From Brevibacillus fluminis (lineage in GTDB: Bacteria > Bacillota > Bacilli > Brevibacillales > Brevibacillaceae), in assembly GCF_003710825.1 (NCBI RefSeq), contig NZ_RHHQ01000003.1, positions 62,001-126,000 on the forward strand: a DNA stretch of 64,000 nt. The letters run 5' to 3'. The notes under the pieces are model-generated. The model saw only the letters and a list, made by a program, of their open reading frames with translations, did not search any database and was not told the origin of the DNA. Both the position numbers and the translations under genes were made by a program. Below, piece by piece: positions 1 through 7,394 of this stretch (positions are counted from its first letter, which is position 1; every line of letters starts with the position of its first letter).

Positions 1-210
1 GAGGTGGCTGTCGCTGTGGCAATGCCCGCAAGGGTGTTTGCAAGGCCGGCTCCGCAAAAAAGCGGAACCGCGCGCCAAAGCCACACGCTGCGCGGCGGAT
101 GTATCTCAGGGATGCTGTGACGCGCGAAAGCCGTTCCGCTTTTCTGCTCCGCCTCTGCTGGCATCGCCAAGGCTTTCGCCCCCTCTTTTTTCACAAATCC
201 CTTAGCTGCA
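1..210 (+). repeat. Long-hairpin repeat, copy 1 (left end cut by window)
   Basis: This is the first of three related elements; from the 239-bp length of the other two, about 28 bp lie before the window. Paired segments visible here are AGCGGAAC (61-68) with GTTCCGCT (133-140) and CGCGCG (69-74) with CGCGCG (121-126). An outer pair, GGCAATGCC (19-27) with GGCATCGCC (near 160-168), has one mismatch. The apical core at 80-107 is nearly identical to the other copies. It lies beyond the 3' end of the reductase gene at 351-1139, after that gene's terminator. No convincing reading frame crosses it. Strand is assigned from the core and is the same in all copies. Confidence 0.8.
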
Positions 211-301
211 CCAAAAGCATGCCGGGATGAGGAAATTAAAAAAGAAAAATGACGGGTTGGCTACGCCAATTTTTTTGTGTGGGCTATACCAGGTAGTTTT
301 T

Positions 302-347
302 AAAAAAGCAGCTCCCGGTGGGTCTTTATCCATTGAGAGCTGCTTTT
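302..347 (-). terminator. Terminator of the thiolase-ligase-reductase operon
   Basis: An 11-bp inverted repeat (304-314 with 337-347) is followed on the minus strand by a run of T. It sits directly after the stop codon of the short-chain reductase. Confidence 0.8.
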
Positions 348-350
348 GTG

Positions 351-1139
351 TTATTCAATAATTGTTTGCTGATAAGCTGGTTTTGACCATAACCCGATCT
401 GTTCACCATTTACGCCCCAGACGGTCCCTGTTTCGGTCGGATGCGTGATGAGATGGAGCACGAGACGGGCGACGTCTTCCGGTTGGCCGATGCGCCAATA
501 GTCGGGAAGTTCTTCACCTTTTGCTCGTGCTGCAGCTTCCGCCTTTTCTACATGCGGGCGGGTCATGTCTGTCAGGGCGGCTGGGGAAATGGCGTGCACG
601 CGGATGCCTGCTTGTTGCCACTCTTGTGCCAGCGTGTAGGTCATCGCCAAAATCGCGCCTTTTGCGGCAGCGTAATTCAGCTGGCCAACGACGCCATGCA
701 AGCCTGCCAGCGAGGTCATGTTGATGATGACGCCACCTGTGCCCACTTCTTTTTTGGCTTGCAAAAACGGTTGCGTGCAAGCAAACGTTCCTTTCGCATG
801 GACGGCGAGGACTCTATCCCAGTCTTGCTCGTCCAGCTTGTGGCTCATCCGGTCGGCGACGATGCCGGCGTTGTTGACCAAATAGTCGATGCGCCCGAAA
901 GCGTCGAGCGCCGCTTGGGTCAGTTTTTTGCCTGTCTCCATCTCTTCGACCCGACCGGTAACACCGACTGCCAAGCAGCCCGCTTCCTTGATTTCGGCCA
1001 CGGTTCGATTCACGCCTTCTTCCGTCGTTCCGTTGACGACGACCGCAATGTTCGCCTGGGCCAAGCTGGTTGCGATTGCATGCCCGATTCCTCTCGTAGA
1101 ACCCGTAACGATCGCGGCTTGGACGCACCTATCGTTCAT
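351..1139 (-). CDS. Short-chain dehydrogenase/reductase (FabG-like)
   Basis: NAD(P)H-dependent oxidoreductase of the SDR family, 262 aa, most like 3-oxoacyl-ACP/CoA reductases. The cofactor motif TGSTRGIG is at 12-19, NNAG at 89-92, and the catalytic Ser143, Tyr156 and Lys160 (YAAAK) are all present. I place the start at the ATG at 1139 because a GGGGAGG ribosome site precedes it; the open frame upstream is only the overlap with the ligase gene. It overlaps the end of that gene by 11 bp, so the two are translationally linked. It is the last gene of the bioY-linked block, where it could reduce a 3-oxoacyl intermediate made by the thiolase. The substrate is inferred from context only. Confidence 0.88.
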   Translation of the reverse strand: MNDRCVQAAIVTGSTRGIGHAIATSLAQANIAVVVNGTTEEGVNRTVAEIKEAGCLAVGVTGRVEEMETGKKLTQAALDAFGRIDYLVNNAGIVADRMSHKLDEQDWDRVLAVHAKGTFACTQPFLQAKKEVGTGGVIINMTSLAGLHGVVGQLNYAAAKGAILAMTYTLAQEWQQAGIRVHAISPAALTDMTRPHVEKAEAAARAKGEELPDYWRIGQPEDVARLVLHLITHPTETGTVWGVNGEQIGLWSKPAYQQTIIE

Positions 1140-2643
1140 TTTCCCGCCTCCCCTTTTGCTCGAAAAACAAGTCACGCAGCTTCCTCTTATCCGTTTTGCC
1201 CGCTGCATTGCGCGGCAGCTGTGGCACGATCCAATATTCATCCGGCCTTCTGGCACGGGCGAAGCGATGCTGTAGTACAGCTGCAAGACGAGTGTTTTCT
1301 GGGTCCTCACCGTCAGCGTCCTGCCTGTTTGCAAGGATAACCGCCGCGATAATCCGTTCACCGAGCACCTGATCCGGCACGCCGAACACGGCCGCTTCGC
1401 TAATCGCTTCGTCGGCAACCAACGCCCGCTCGATTTCAGCGGGATAAAGGTTCACCCCTCCGCGCACGATCACGTTCTGTTTTCGCCCAACCAAATGCAA
1501 GCAGCCCGCTTCATCGAGATAGCCGAGATCGCCCACTGTGTACCCTCCCACAGTCGGCTGGATAAACGGCGGCGCCTGCGCATGTCCGTAGCTTTGCGCG
1601 ACCATCGAGCTTTTCACATGTACACCACCGATCTCGCCTGTCTTGAGTAGTTGCCCCTGCTCGTCACGAATGGTCACCTCTACGCCGGGAAACGGCCGCC
1701 CGACGCTGCCAGCCTCGCCGCTATTCTGTCCGTGGCGAATATAGCTGACGAAGCTGATCTCTGCGGCGCCATAATATTCGTACAAGCTGCTGCCAGGAAA
1801 GGCTTGCAGCCATTTGTTCGCGAGCTCGAAAGACAGCTTGTCTCCCGCCGAAATGAACGTTATGTTTTCGTCCGTGAAAGGTTCGGTTCCTCTGCCTTGC
1901 TCGATCATGGCCAAAAGCTTGGCATACATCGCTGGAACCATAAAGCATGCCGTCACCCCGCCGGACTGCAAATGCTCGAGCACCGCATGGCTGTGAAAGC
2001 GCGTCATCAGCACGACCTCGCCACCCTCATGCAGCACTTGCAGCGCAGCGATCAACGTGGCTGAATAATGCAGCGGCCCCGGCAGCAAGATCATGTCTTG
2101 TCCACCTGTTCCGAAAGCCTCCTTCATCCTGTAAAAGCTCTCCACCCATGACCGGTGGGTGCGCAAAATGCCTTTGGGCATGCCTGTCGAACCGGAGGAA
2201 ACCGCCATGTAAAAAAGCTGCTCTGGATCGAGTTCAGGCTGGTTTTCTTGCTCATTGCATGAGGTAGCTTGGCTAAGCAAGCCCGGTTCTGCCTCTAGCA
2301 CCACCGATAAGTCCAAATGTTCCCGCCAATCCACAAGCTGATCATTTGGCAAGTCGGCTGGCAGCGGGACCGCAATGGAACCAGCCAGCACGGCACCATA
2401 AAAACAGGCGATAAACGATGCTCCGTTTTCAAGCTTGATCCCGATACGCTGTCCGCCCAGCTTTTGCGCTCGAATCCATGTGGCGACCTGTATGTTCCTC
2501 TTGAGCAGCTCGCCATAGGTGACTCGCGTTTGCTCGACCCGGATGGCGCACGCGTCCGCGTTTTTGCGTGCCTGCCTCCAAAAACCGCTGGCAATCGTCT
2601 CCTGTTGGGACTCCGCTGTGGTACGTACATCACCATTGCTCAC
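1129..2643 (-). CDS. AMP-forming acyl-CoA synthetase/ligase
   Basis: Member of the ANL adenylating superfamily, 504 aa, normal length. The phosphate-binding loop SSGSTGMPKG lies at 149-158, followed by a YGAAE motif near 285, the VGDLGYLD hinge region and a C-terminal PRNAAGKTDKRKL segment carrying the catalytic lysine. It activates a carboxylic acid to its CoA thioester. It overlaps the thiolase stop by 4 bp and the reductase start by 11 bp. In B. subtilis the BirA-regulated operon yhfUTS likewise joins a BioY-type transporter to a CoA ligase (yhfT) and a thiolase (yhfS). The arrangement here is therefore a conserved biotin-linked fatty-acid module; the true acid is unknown. Confidence 0.87.
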   Translation of the reverse strand: MSNGDVRTTAESQQETIASGFWRQARKNADACAIRVEQTRVTYGELLKRNIQVATWIRAQKLGGQRIGIKLENGASFIACFYGAVLAGSIAVPLPADLPNDQLVDWREHLDLSVVLEAEPGLLSQATSCNEQENQPELDPEQLFYMAVSSGSTGMPKGILRTHRSWVESFYRMKEAFGTGGQDMILLPGPLHYSATLIAALQVLHEGGEVVLMTRFHSHAVLEHLQSGGVTACFMVPAMYAKLLAMIEQGRGTEPFTDENITFISAGDKLSFELANKWLQAFPGSSLYEYYGAAEISFVSYIRHGQNSGEAGSVGRPFPGVEVTIRDEQGQLLKTGEIGGVHVKSSMVAQSYGHAQAPPFIQPTVGGYTVGDLGYLDEAGCLHLVGRKQNVIVRGGVNLYPAEIERALVADEAISEAAVFGVPDQVLGERIIAAVILANRQDADGEDPENTRLAAVLQHRFARARRPDEYWIVPQLPRNAAGKTDKRKLRDLFFEQKGRRENER

Positions 2644-3806
2644 GCGTATTCCCCCCGCTCAAACAAAACGGCAAGCCCCATTCCGCCGCCTATTCCAAGT
2701 GTCGCCAAGCCGTATTGTCCGCCCGTGCGCCGCATCCCGTGCGCGAGTGACACGACCAAGATCGTGCCTGATGCCCCGTACGGATGGCCCAAAGCGAGCG
2801 CACCGCCATCACGATTGATTTTTTCATGGGGGATCGCCAGTTCATTGACGCAGGCGAGCACCTGCGAAGCAAACGCTTCATTGAACTCCACCCGATCAAT
2901 GTCACCGATCACAAGGCCGTTGCGGTCAAGCAGCTGGCGCACCGCCGGAATCGGTCCAGTGCCAAGCAAGTTCGGGTCGACACCGCATGCCACACTGTCT
3001 TTGTAGACTAGCATCGGGGCGATGCCCAGCTGTGCCGCCTTCTGCGCCGACATTACCACGACGAGCGCAGCGCCGTCATTGATGGGACAAGCATTGCCCG
3101 CAGTAACGGTGCCGCCCTCGCAAAACACCGGGCGCAACCGGGCCAATTTTTCCATGCTGCTGTCCGCCCGTGGGCATTCATCCGCTGTCACATCTCCGGT
3201 TGCAAGCCGGAAGGGAAGGATTTGGTCGCGATATGCTCCGCCTTGCAATGCGGCGAAGTAGCGCCGATGACTCTCCAGTGCCCAGCGATCCTGTTCCTCT
3301 CGCGCAATTCCGTAGTGCAGGGCGACATTCTCGGCGGCTTCGCCCATCTCCGGGTCGCCCACAGCATCGGGTGAAAATCTCGCTCGCCCATACAAACGGG
3401 GGAGCCGTCCGTATAAGTTACTCGGTTTTTCCATTTTCCACGGCGCTCTGCTGGTGCTCTCTACTCCACCTGCCAAAAAAATGTCGCCAGCGCCCGCCTG
3501 CACGAGCCGACAGGCAAGCTGGACAGCTTCCAGGCCTGAGCCACACTGTCGATCGACTGTCACGCCTGGTACGGTCACAGGCAATCCCGCCTCCAATGCG
3601 GAAAGCCTTGCCAGATTACCACCCGGGCCGATGACATTGCCCAGTATCACATCGCTGATCGCCTCACCGTCCAGCTTGCACGCCTGAACAGCGTCTTCAA
3701 TCAGCGCCGCAGCTAGCTCATGCGGCTCGATGTCTCGCAGCACACCGCCGACTTTGCCAATTGGTGTCCGCTTTGCGTACACTATAACAGGTGTTTGTAG
3801 GTGCAT
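2640..3806 (-). CDS. Thiolase (acetyl-CoA acetyltransferase family) lacking one catalytic Cys
   Basis: Thiolase-fold enzyme of 388 aa. The nucleophile Cys88 (QCGSG), the NEAF loop (309-312) and the GHP loop with His341 are present. The C-terminal CxG loop reads GIGGGMG, with Gly371 where biosynthetic and degradative thiolases carry the acid/base cysteine. The codon is GGA, at least two changes from a Cys codon, so a single read error is unlikely. SCP2-type thiolases also have GxG here but compensate with a cysteine in an HDCF loop, which this protein lacks. It may do a different condensation or be impaired. First of three overlapping genes; ATG start with a strong GGGAGGGG ribosome site. Confidence 0.88.
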   Translation of the reverse strand: MHLQTPVIVYAKRTPIGKVGGVLRDIEPHELAAALIEDAVQACKLDGEAISDVILGNVIGPGGNLARLSALEAGLPVTVPGVTVDRQCGSGLEAVQLACRLVQAGAGDIFLAGGVESTSRAPWKMEKPSNLYGRLPRLYGRARFSPDAVGDPEMGEAAENVALHYGIAREEQDRWALESHRRYFAALQGGAYRDQILPFRLATGDVTADECPRADSSMEKLARLRPVFCEGGTVTAGNACPINDGAALVVVMSAQKAAQLGIAPMLVYKDSVACGVDPNLLGTGPIPAVRQLLDRNGLVIGDIDRVEFNEAFASQVLACVNELAIPHEKINRDGGALALGHPYGASGTILVVSLAHGMRRTGGQYGLATLGIGGGMGLAVLFERGEYA

Positions 3807-3864
3807 GTTTCAATCCCCTCCCTCTCATCGCTACTACATTCTTTAGAATCGTTTCTTTACATGG

Positions 3865-3896
3865 AAAAAGGAAGGCTCGCCCGAAGCAACCCTTCC
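3865..3896 (-). terminator. Terminator/attenuator between bioY and the thiolase
   Basis: GGAAGG (3870-3875) pairs with CCTTCC (3891-3896) and is followed on the minus strand by TTTTT. Only about 55 bp separate it from the thiolase start and I see no clear promoter there, so it probably lowers rather than abolishes read-through. Confidence 0.6.
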
Positions 3897-3904
3897 CTGA
3901 TCAT

Positions 3905-4492
3905 TTATAATGTTTGCCCGCGCTGTTCGCTAAATCGGTCAGAAGGCGCAGCTACCTGTATCAGTGGGTAAGCATAGCGCAGACGCACCGCGATCACCGC
4001 TGCCACAGCTGCTTTCAACAAATCGCCTGGCAGGAAAATCATCGACTTGATGGCGACGGTGTAAAACGGAACGCCGGTCAATGCCGCTTGGTAAGCCATG
4101 CCGATCACGTAAACAACCACGATGCCGCCCAAAATATTAAACAAAATCACTTTCCACGTGCGCAGCGAATACCAGCTTTTTTCCACCATATATCCGATCA
4201 AATACGCAGCCAGCGGCCAGCTCAACACCCATCCCCCGCTTGCTGAAGCAAAAACGCCGATTCCTCCACGGCCCCCTGCCAACAGCGGAACGCCCACAGC
4301 GGCCAATGCCACAAAAGCAGCGACTGAAAGCCCACCGAGCCTCGCCCCAAGAAGAGCGCCTGCCAGCATAATCCCCAACGTCTGACCGGTAATCGGTACT
4401 TCATTAAACAAAGGAAACGATATTTTTACCAAGCCCAGTGCCGCTATAATCGCCATCATGAGTGCGGCCATCACCAAATTGCGTGTGCTCAC
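3905..4492 (-). CDS. bioY: Biotin transporter substrate-binding subunit BioY
   Basis: Integral membrane S-component of an ECF-type biotin transporter, 195 aa, the family's usual size. It is almost entirely hydrophobic helices with the glycine-rich GARLGGLSVAAFVALAAVG stretch and the GGRGG segment typical of BioY. It would bind biotin and either work alone or dock on a general EcfAA'T module encoded elsewhere, since no ATPase genes are near. The start is a GTG at 4492 behind a GTAGGGTGAT ribosome site. A BirA operator lies 80 bp upstream. The thiolase, ligase and reductase genes follow on the same strand. Confidence 0.9.
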   Translation of the reverse strand: MSTRNLVMAALMMAIIAALGLVKISFPLFNEVPITGQTLGIMLAGALLGARLGGLSVAAFVALAAVGVPLLAGGRGGIGVFASASGGWVLSWPLAAYLIGYMVEKSWYSLRTWKVILFNILGGIVVVYVIGMAYQAALTGVPFYTVAIKSMIFLPGDLLKAAVAAVIAVRLRYAYPLIQVAAPSDRFSEQRGQTL

Positions 4493-4571
4493 AATCCATC
4501 ACCCTACTCCTATTATGTAATGAGTGCCATTCATCAGCTTGCACTCTTAGGGTAAGGGAGAGAGAATGCTT

Positions 4572-4602
4572 TTGTCAACCGATTATATTTTTAGGTTAAC
4601 AA
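4572..4602 (-). promoter_or_regulatory. BirA (biotin repressor) operator
   Basis: The arms TTGTCAACC (4572-4580) and GGTTAACAA (4594-4602) match the known Gram-positive BirA half-sites TTGTTAAC/GTTAACAA. The 15-nt spacing between the eight-base cores is within the known 14-16 range. It lies just upstream of bioY, which predicts repression when biotin is plentiful. Confidence 0.88.
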
Positions 4603-4621
4603 AAAACAACGCTATTCTGGA

Positions 4622-5173
4622 CTATAACAGTTCTTTCAGCTTTTTCATTGATAGAAAACAGTGATCCAGCAAATCACGCATATCCTGGATGTTTCCTTCA
4701 TCAATCTTGCGGAGGAAATCCAGCGTAATCGTATCCTCAAACTGCTCAGGCGGCCACTGTCTTGACCCGCTATCGATGGGCGCCATGAGCTGCTGACTGA
4801 TTTGCGGCCGGTTCCCCCAGATTTCGTTCAAAATCGCATCGATGGCTTCGGTTTCTCGCACGACTTCCCGCACGCGCATTTTGAATGTGATACAGATGGT
4901 ACAGCCGATATGATCCGTCAGCGATTTTTCGAGCTGTTCGCTTGCGATGTCCGCCAATGACGTCTTGAGCTTCACGTAAGCCATGACTTTATCGGCCGGG
5001 TCGATCAGCACATCGTCGGCCAGGCAAAACTCAATTTGAAACGAGCGGTGAAATGCAGCCAAATCTGCCAGATCATTGCGTCCGGTCACGAAAATCACAT
5101 TGTCGAAGTCGGCGTCGTATACGGCCCCCTCCAGCACCACCTTCAAATTGTCAAACACGGTCGGGTGAAACAT
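4622..5173 (-). CDS. Hypothetical protein, 183 aa
   Basis: I do not recognise this family. The protein begins MFHPTVFDNLKVVLEGAVYD, is soluble and acidic, has no signal peptide or membrane segment, and contains a single CTIC motif near residue 112. The start at 5173 is preceded by GGAGGAG; an upstream in-frame ATG at 5284 lies inside the terminator hairpin of the next gene and is rejected. It lies just upstream of the BirA operator on the same strand, so it is probably a separate transcript, possibly reading into bioY at a low level. Confidence 0.7.
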   Translation of the reverse strand: MFHPTVFDNLKVVLEGAVYDADFDNVIFVTGRNDLADLAAFHRSFQIEFCLADDVLIDPADKVMAYVKLKTSLADIASEQLEKSLTDHIGCTICITFKMRVREVVRETEAIDAILNEIWGNRPQISQQLMAPIDSGSRQWPPEQFEDTITLDFLRKIDEGNIQDMRDLLDHCFLSMKKLKELL

Positions 5174-5266
5174 TTCTTCTCCTCCATCCTCATTCGAAAC
5201 ACTACTTCCTATCATGCGCTTTTTTTCCGCCAAACGCAAAATGGAATCAGCATTCCTGAACACAAC

Positions 5267-5303
5267 AAAACCACTCGCCTCCATTTGAGAGCAAGTGGTT
5301 TTT
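5267..5303 (-). terminator. Terminator of the YhfH-like gene
   Basis: AAAACCACTCGC (5267-5278) pairs with GCAAGTGGTTTTT (5291-5303), with T runs on both strands. It ends the small upstream minus-strand gene. Confidence 0.75.
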
Positions 5304-5321
5304 CATTCATTTGGCCCGATC

Positions 5322-5468
5322 TTATTTTGTATTTGCAATCACGTATTCCTTCTCTTGGCAAGTGAAGCACTCGTTCATGTACGCTTCCGCCTGCTCCATA
5401 ATCACTTCACCACAAGCAGCGCAGCATTTCGGTTGTAAATTACGAAAGAATGTAGAAACAGGTGTCAT
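5322..5468 (-). CDS. yhfH: YhfH-like small zinc-ribbon-type protein
   Basis: A 48-aa protein whose N-terminal segment reads MTPVSTFFRNLQPKCCAACG. It carries two cysteine pairs, CAAC (16-19) and CFTC (34-37), a spacing suited to one zinc ion. It resembles the Bacillales YhfH family, small proteins of unknown role with exactly this layout. The start has a good CTGGAGGG ribosome site 8 bp upstream and the gene is closed by a hairpin terminator. I am fairly sure it is a real gene; its function is unknown. Confidence 0.75.
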   Translation of the reverse strand: MTPVSTFFRNLQPKCCAACGEVIMEQAEAYMNECFTCQEKEYVIANTK

Positions 5469-5648
5469 AGTACAGTCCCTCCAGTTATCTTGTTGTTATG
5501 ATTGTATTATAACAAGTATCATCCCGTAAATTCTTGTTGTAATACATTTACGGCCATTTTGCAGAAAATTCATCGATTTCCTTCAAATCGCTCGTTCTTT
5601 CTTTGTTTCTCACTGTATCGGACTATTTTTTACCTGTTCTACTACAAT

Positions 5649-6509
5649 CTATCCCCACATCCCGATGCAAATAATGCCAACCGTGATGACCGCCGACATC
5701 ATCACCCGCTTCAAGCCTTGCTGTTCTTTTAAAATATAAATGCCAAACAGCGTGCCGAAGACGGTCCCGATCTCACGCACCGGCGCGATGTGGGCGAGCG
5801 GTGCCATCTTCATGGCAAGAAGAAATAAGAGATACGATGTCGGTGACATGATCGCCCCCAGAATAATCGTCTTCTTGTTCACCTGCCACTCCCGGCGCAG
5901 CTCCTCCTTTGATTTCAGCGAAACCCAAGCAAATGCAACGACGAAGCCAAGATTGGAGATTTCCAGTACCGTCAGCGGCGATAAGTATTGCAGGGTGACT
6001 TTATCCCCCAATACGTAGCCAATTGTGCTCAAGCCAACCAGAAACGCGAACAGGATCGCTTTATACGACAAAGCGTCCATCTTCGATGTGCCCAACCCGC
6101 TGATGATCAACAGCCCGCCCGTCACACAGGCAAGCCCAACCCATCCGAATAGCGACAAGGATTCACCAAATAGCAAGATTCCGACAATCGGGACAAAAAA
6201 GGCGGACGTTCCCCGGATGATCGGATACACCTGGGACAAATCACCGAATTGGTAAGCTTTGGACATTAAATAGACATAGGCCAACTGAGAAAAAAAGGAG
6301 AGCAGCACGTAATACACGACTGGGGTTTGCAGCGCATTGGTGAACAGCTCCACGGCGACAAACGGAAACAGTGCAGCAACGGCAAGGACGTGGATGGACC
6401 AGAGAAACACCTGCTTGTTCAAGCTCCTTTTGGTGAAAAGGTTCCAGCAGGCGTGAATCACCCCTGAACAGATGACAAGCAGTGTTGCGATCGACGTCAA
6501 GAATACCAC
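5649..6509 (-). CDS. EamA/DMT-family transporter
   Basis: Drug/metabolite-type permease, 286 aa, with the two tandem five-helix EamA repeats expected for the family. The first ends near residue 135 (GESLSLFGWVGLACVTGGLLI) and the second ends with the analogous LKEQQGLKRVMMSAVITVGII. It probably exports or imports a small metabolite across the cell membrane; substrates cannot be read from sequence. It stands alone, with copy 2 of the long-hairpin repeat between it and the next upstream gene. Confidence 0.85.
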   Translation of the reverse strand: MVFLTSIATLLVICSGVIHACWNLFTKRSLNKQVFLWSIHVLAVAALFPFVAVELFTNALQTPVVYYVLLSFFSQLAYVYLMSKAYQFGDLSQVYPIIRGTSAFFVPIVGILLFGESLSLFGWVGLACVTGGLLIISGLGTSKMDALSYKAILFAFLVGLSTIGYVLGDKVTLQYLSPLTVLEISNLGFVVAFAWVSLKSKEELRREWQVNKKTIILGAIMSPTSYLLFLLAMKMAPLAHIAPVREIGTVFGTLFGIYILKEQQGLKRVMMSAVITVGIICIGMWG

Positions 6510-6617
6510 CTCATCAGGCGAATTTGGTTTTGCACACCTACATTATAGAGTGTGGCTGCGGATTATCCAACATAAAACAGGAAAATACATAGAAAAACAA
6601 CAATGTAGTTTGAATTT

Positions 6618-6856
6618 GTGGAGGTTCGGGGATTTTCAAAAAAAAGCTCCGTGAAAAGCGGTGACGATGCCTGCTGGGGTCGGGAAAGACCGGCTCCGCA
6701 CAAAAAGGGAAACCGCGACCCAAAGCCACACGCTGCGCGGCGGATGTATCTCCACGATGATATGTGTCGCGAAAGACGTTTCCCTTTTTCTGCTCCGCCT
6801 GGTAGGCATCGTCAAAGCTTTTCGCTCCGCTTTTTTCCGAAAATCCCTTGGCAGCA
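6618..6856 (+). repeat. Long-hairpin repeat, copy 2 (complete)
   Basis: Complete 239-bp element. Nested pairs are GGGATTTTC (6629-6637)/GAAAATCCC (6839-6847), GAAAAGC (6653-6659)/GCTTTTC (6817-6823), GACGATGCC (6663-6671)/GGCATCGTC (6805-6813), AGGGAAAC (6706-6713)/GTTTCCCT (6778-6785) and CGCGAC (6714-6719)/GTCGCG (6766-6771). The apex holds the conserved core at 6720-6752. An AAAGAC bulge at 6772-6777 is kept as AAAGCC and AAAGC in the other copies. It begins GTGGAGG and ends GCAGCA. It lies between two minus-strand genes, beyond the terminator of the upstream one. Confidence 0.9.
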
Positions 6857-6882
6857 TAGGATGATTGTGTTTTTCCCAAAAC

Positions 6883-6911
6883 AAAAAAACAGCCCCGAAA
6901 GGCTGTTTTTT
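6883..6911 (-). terminator. Bidirectional-looking terminator
   Basis: AAAACAGCC (near 6886-6894) pairs with GGCTGTTTT (6901-6909), with T runs on both strands. It abuts the stop codon of the minus-strand gene at 6910. Confidence 0.8.
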
Positions 6912-7251
6912 ACACTGCTTCGTAGATGGCTTCGTAGCGCTTGCCGATCTCTTCATCGTTCAAGCCCATCTCATGCAGTCGCTTCATCATGGCGCTGATC
7001 CAGATGTCGGTGCGCTCCACGATTTTTTTGTACTTTTTCATTTCCTTCACACGGCGCTTGGCACGGTCGTCAGCGTTGGACTTGAGGTTGTCCAAGATAA
7101 AGAGCATCTGCATGCTTTCTTCCTCGCCCAAACCTTCCCAGCCCTTGCCCAGGAAATCAATCACTTCTTTATAATATCCGTCGAACTCCTCAAACGAGAT
7201 TTCAGTATCCATGTTGAGGTATTCCTTCATTTTGTCAAACAAAGCTTGCAT
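6910..7251 (-). CDS. Hypothetical protein, 113 aa
   Basis: Small, highly charged, mostly helical protein beginning MQALFDKMKEYLNMDTEISF, rich in Lys, Glu and Met, with no signal peptide or membrane segment. I do not recognise a named domain. The start at 7251 is preceded by a GAGGGAG ribosome site; the longer open frame upstream codes for an unlikely segment before that site. A terminator follows immediately. It is divergent from the pseudouridine synthase gene, so the two promoters share about 140 bp. Confidence 0.7.
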   Translation of the reverse strand: MQALFDKMKEYLNMDTEISFEEFDGYYKEVIDFLGKGWEGLGEEESMQMLFILDNLKSNADDRAKRRVKEMKKYKKIVERTDIWISAMMKRLHEMGLNDEEIGKRYEAIYEAV

Positions 7252-7394
7252 CCTTGTAACACTCCCTCGCTTTTCTAGTGACATTATAGCAAAAAGAAAT
7301 AGTCCGAGAAAGCGCCATCTACCCAAACCATGCGTTTTGCCAGCATTTCGCCTATAATAGAAGAAAATGAACGGTATAAAGGAGTTCTCATCAG

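Noticed and set aside
441..1340. Plus-strand frame of 299 codons opposite the reductase and ligase genes
   Set aside because: No homology recognised, and the opposite strand encodes well-supported SDR and ligase proteins with catalytic motifs.
6538..6956. Minus-strand short proteins with a RRDTPAAQRV-like segment, also seen at 58671-59045
   Set aside because: The similarity comes from the shared hairpin repeat. Substitutions preserve base pairing rather than codons, and frames are not conserved at the ends.
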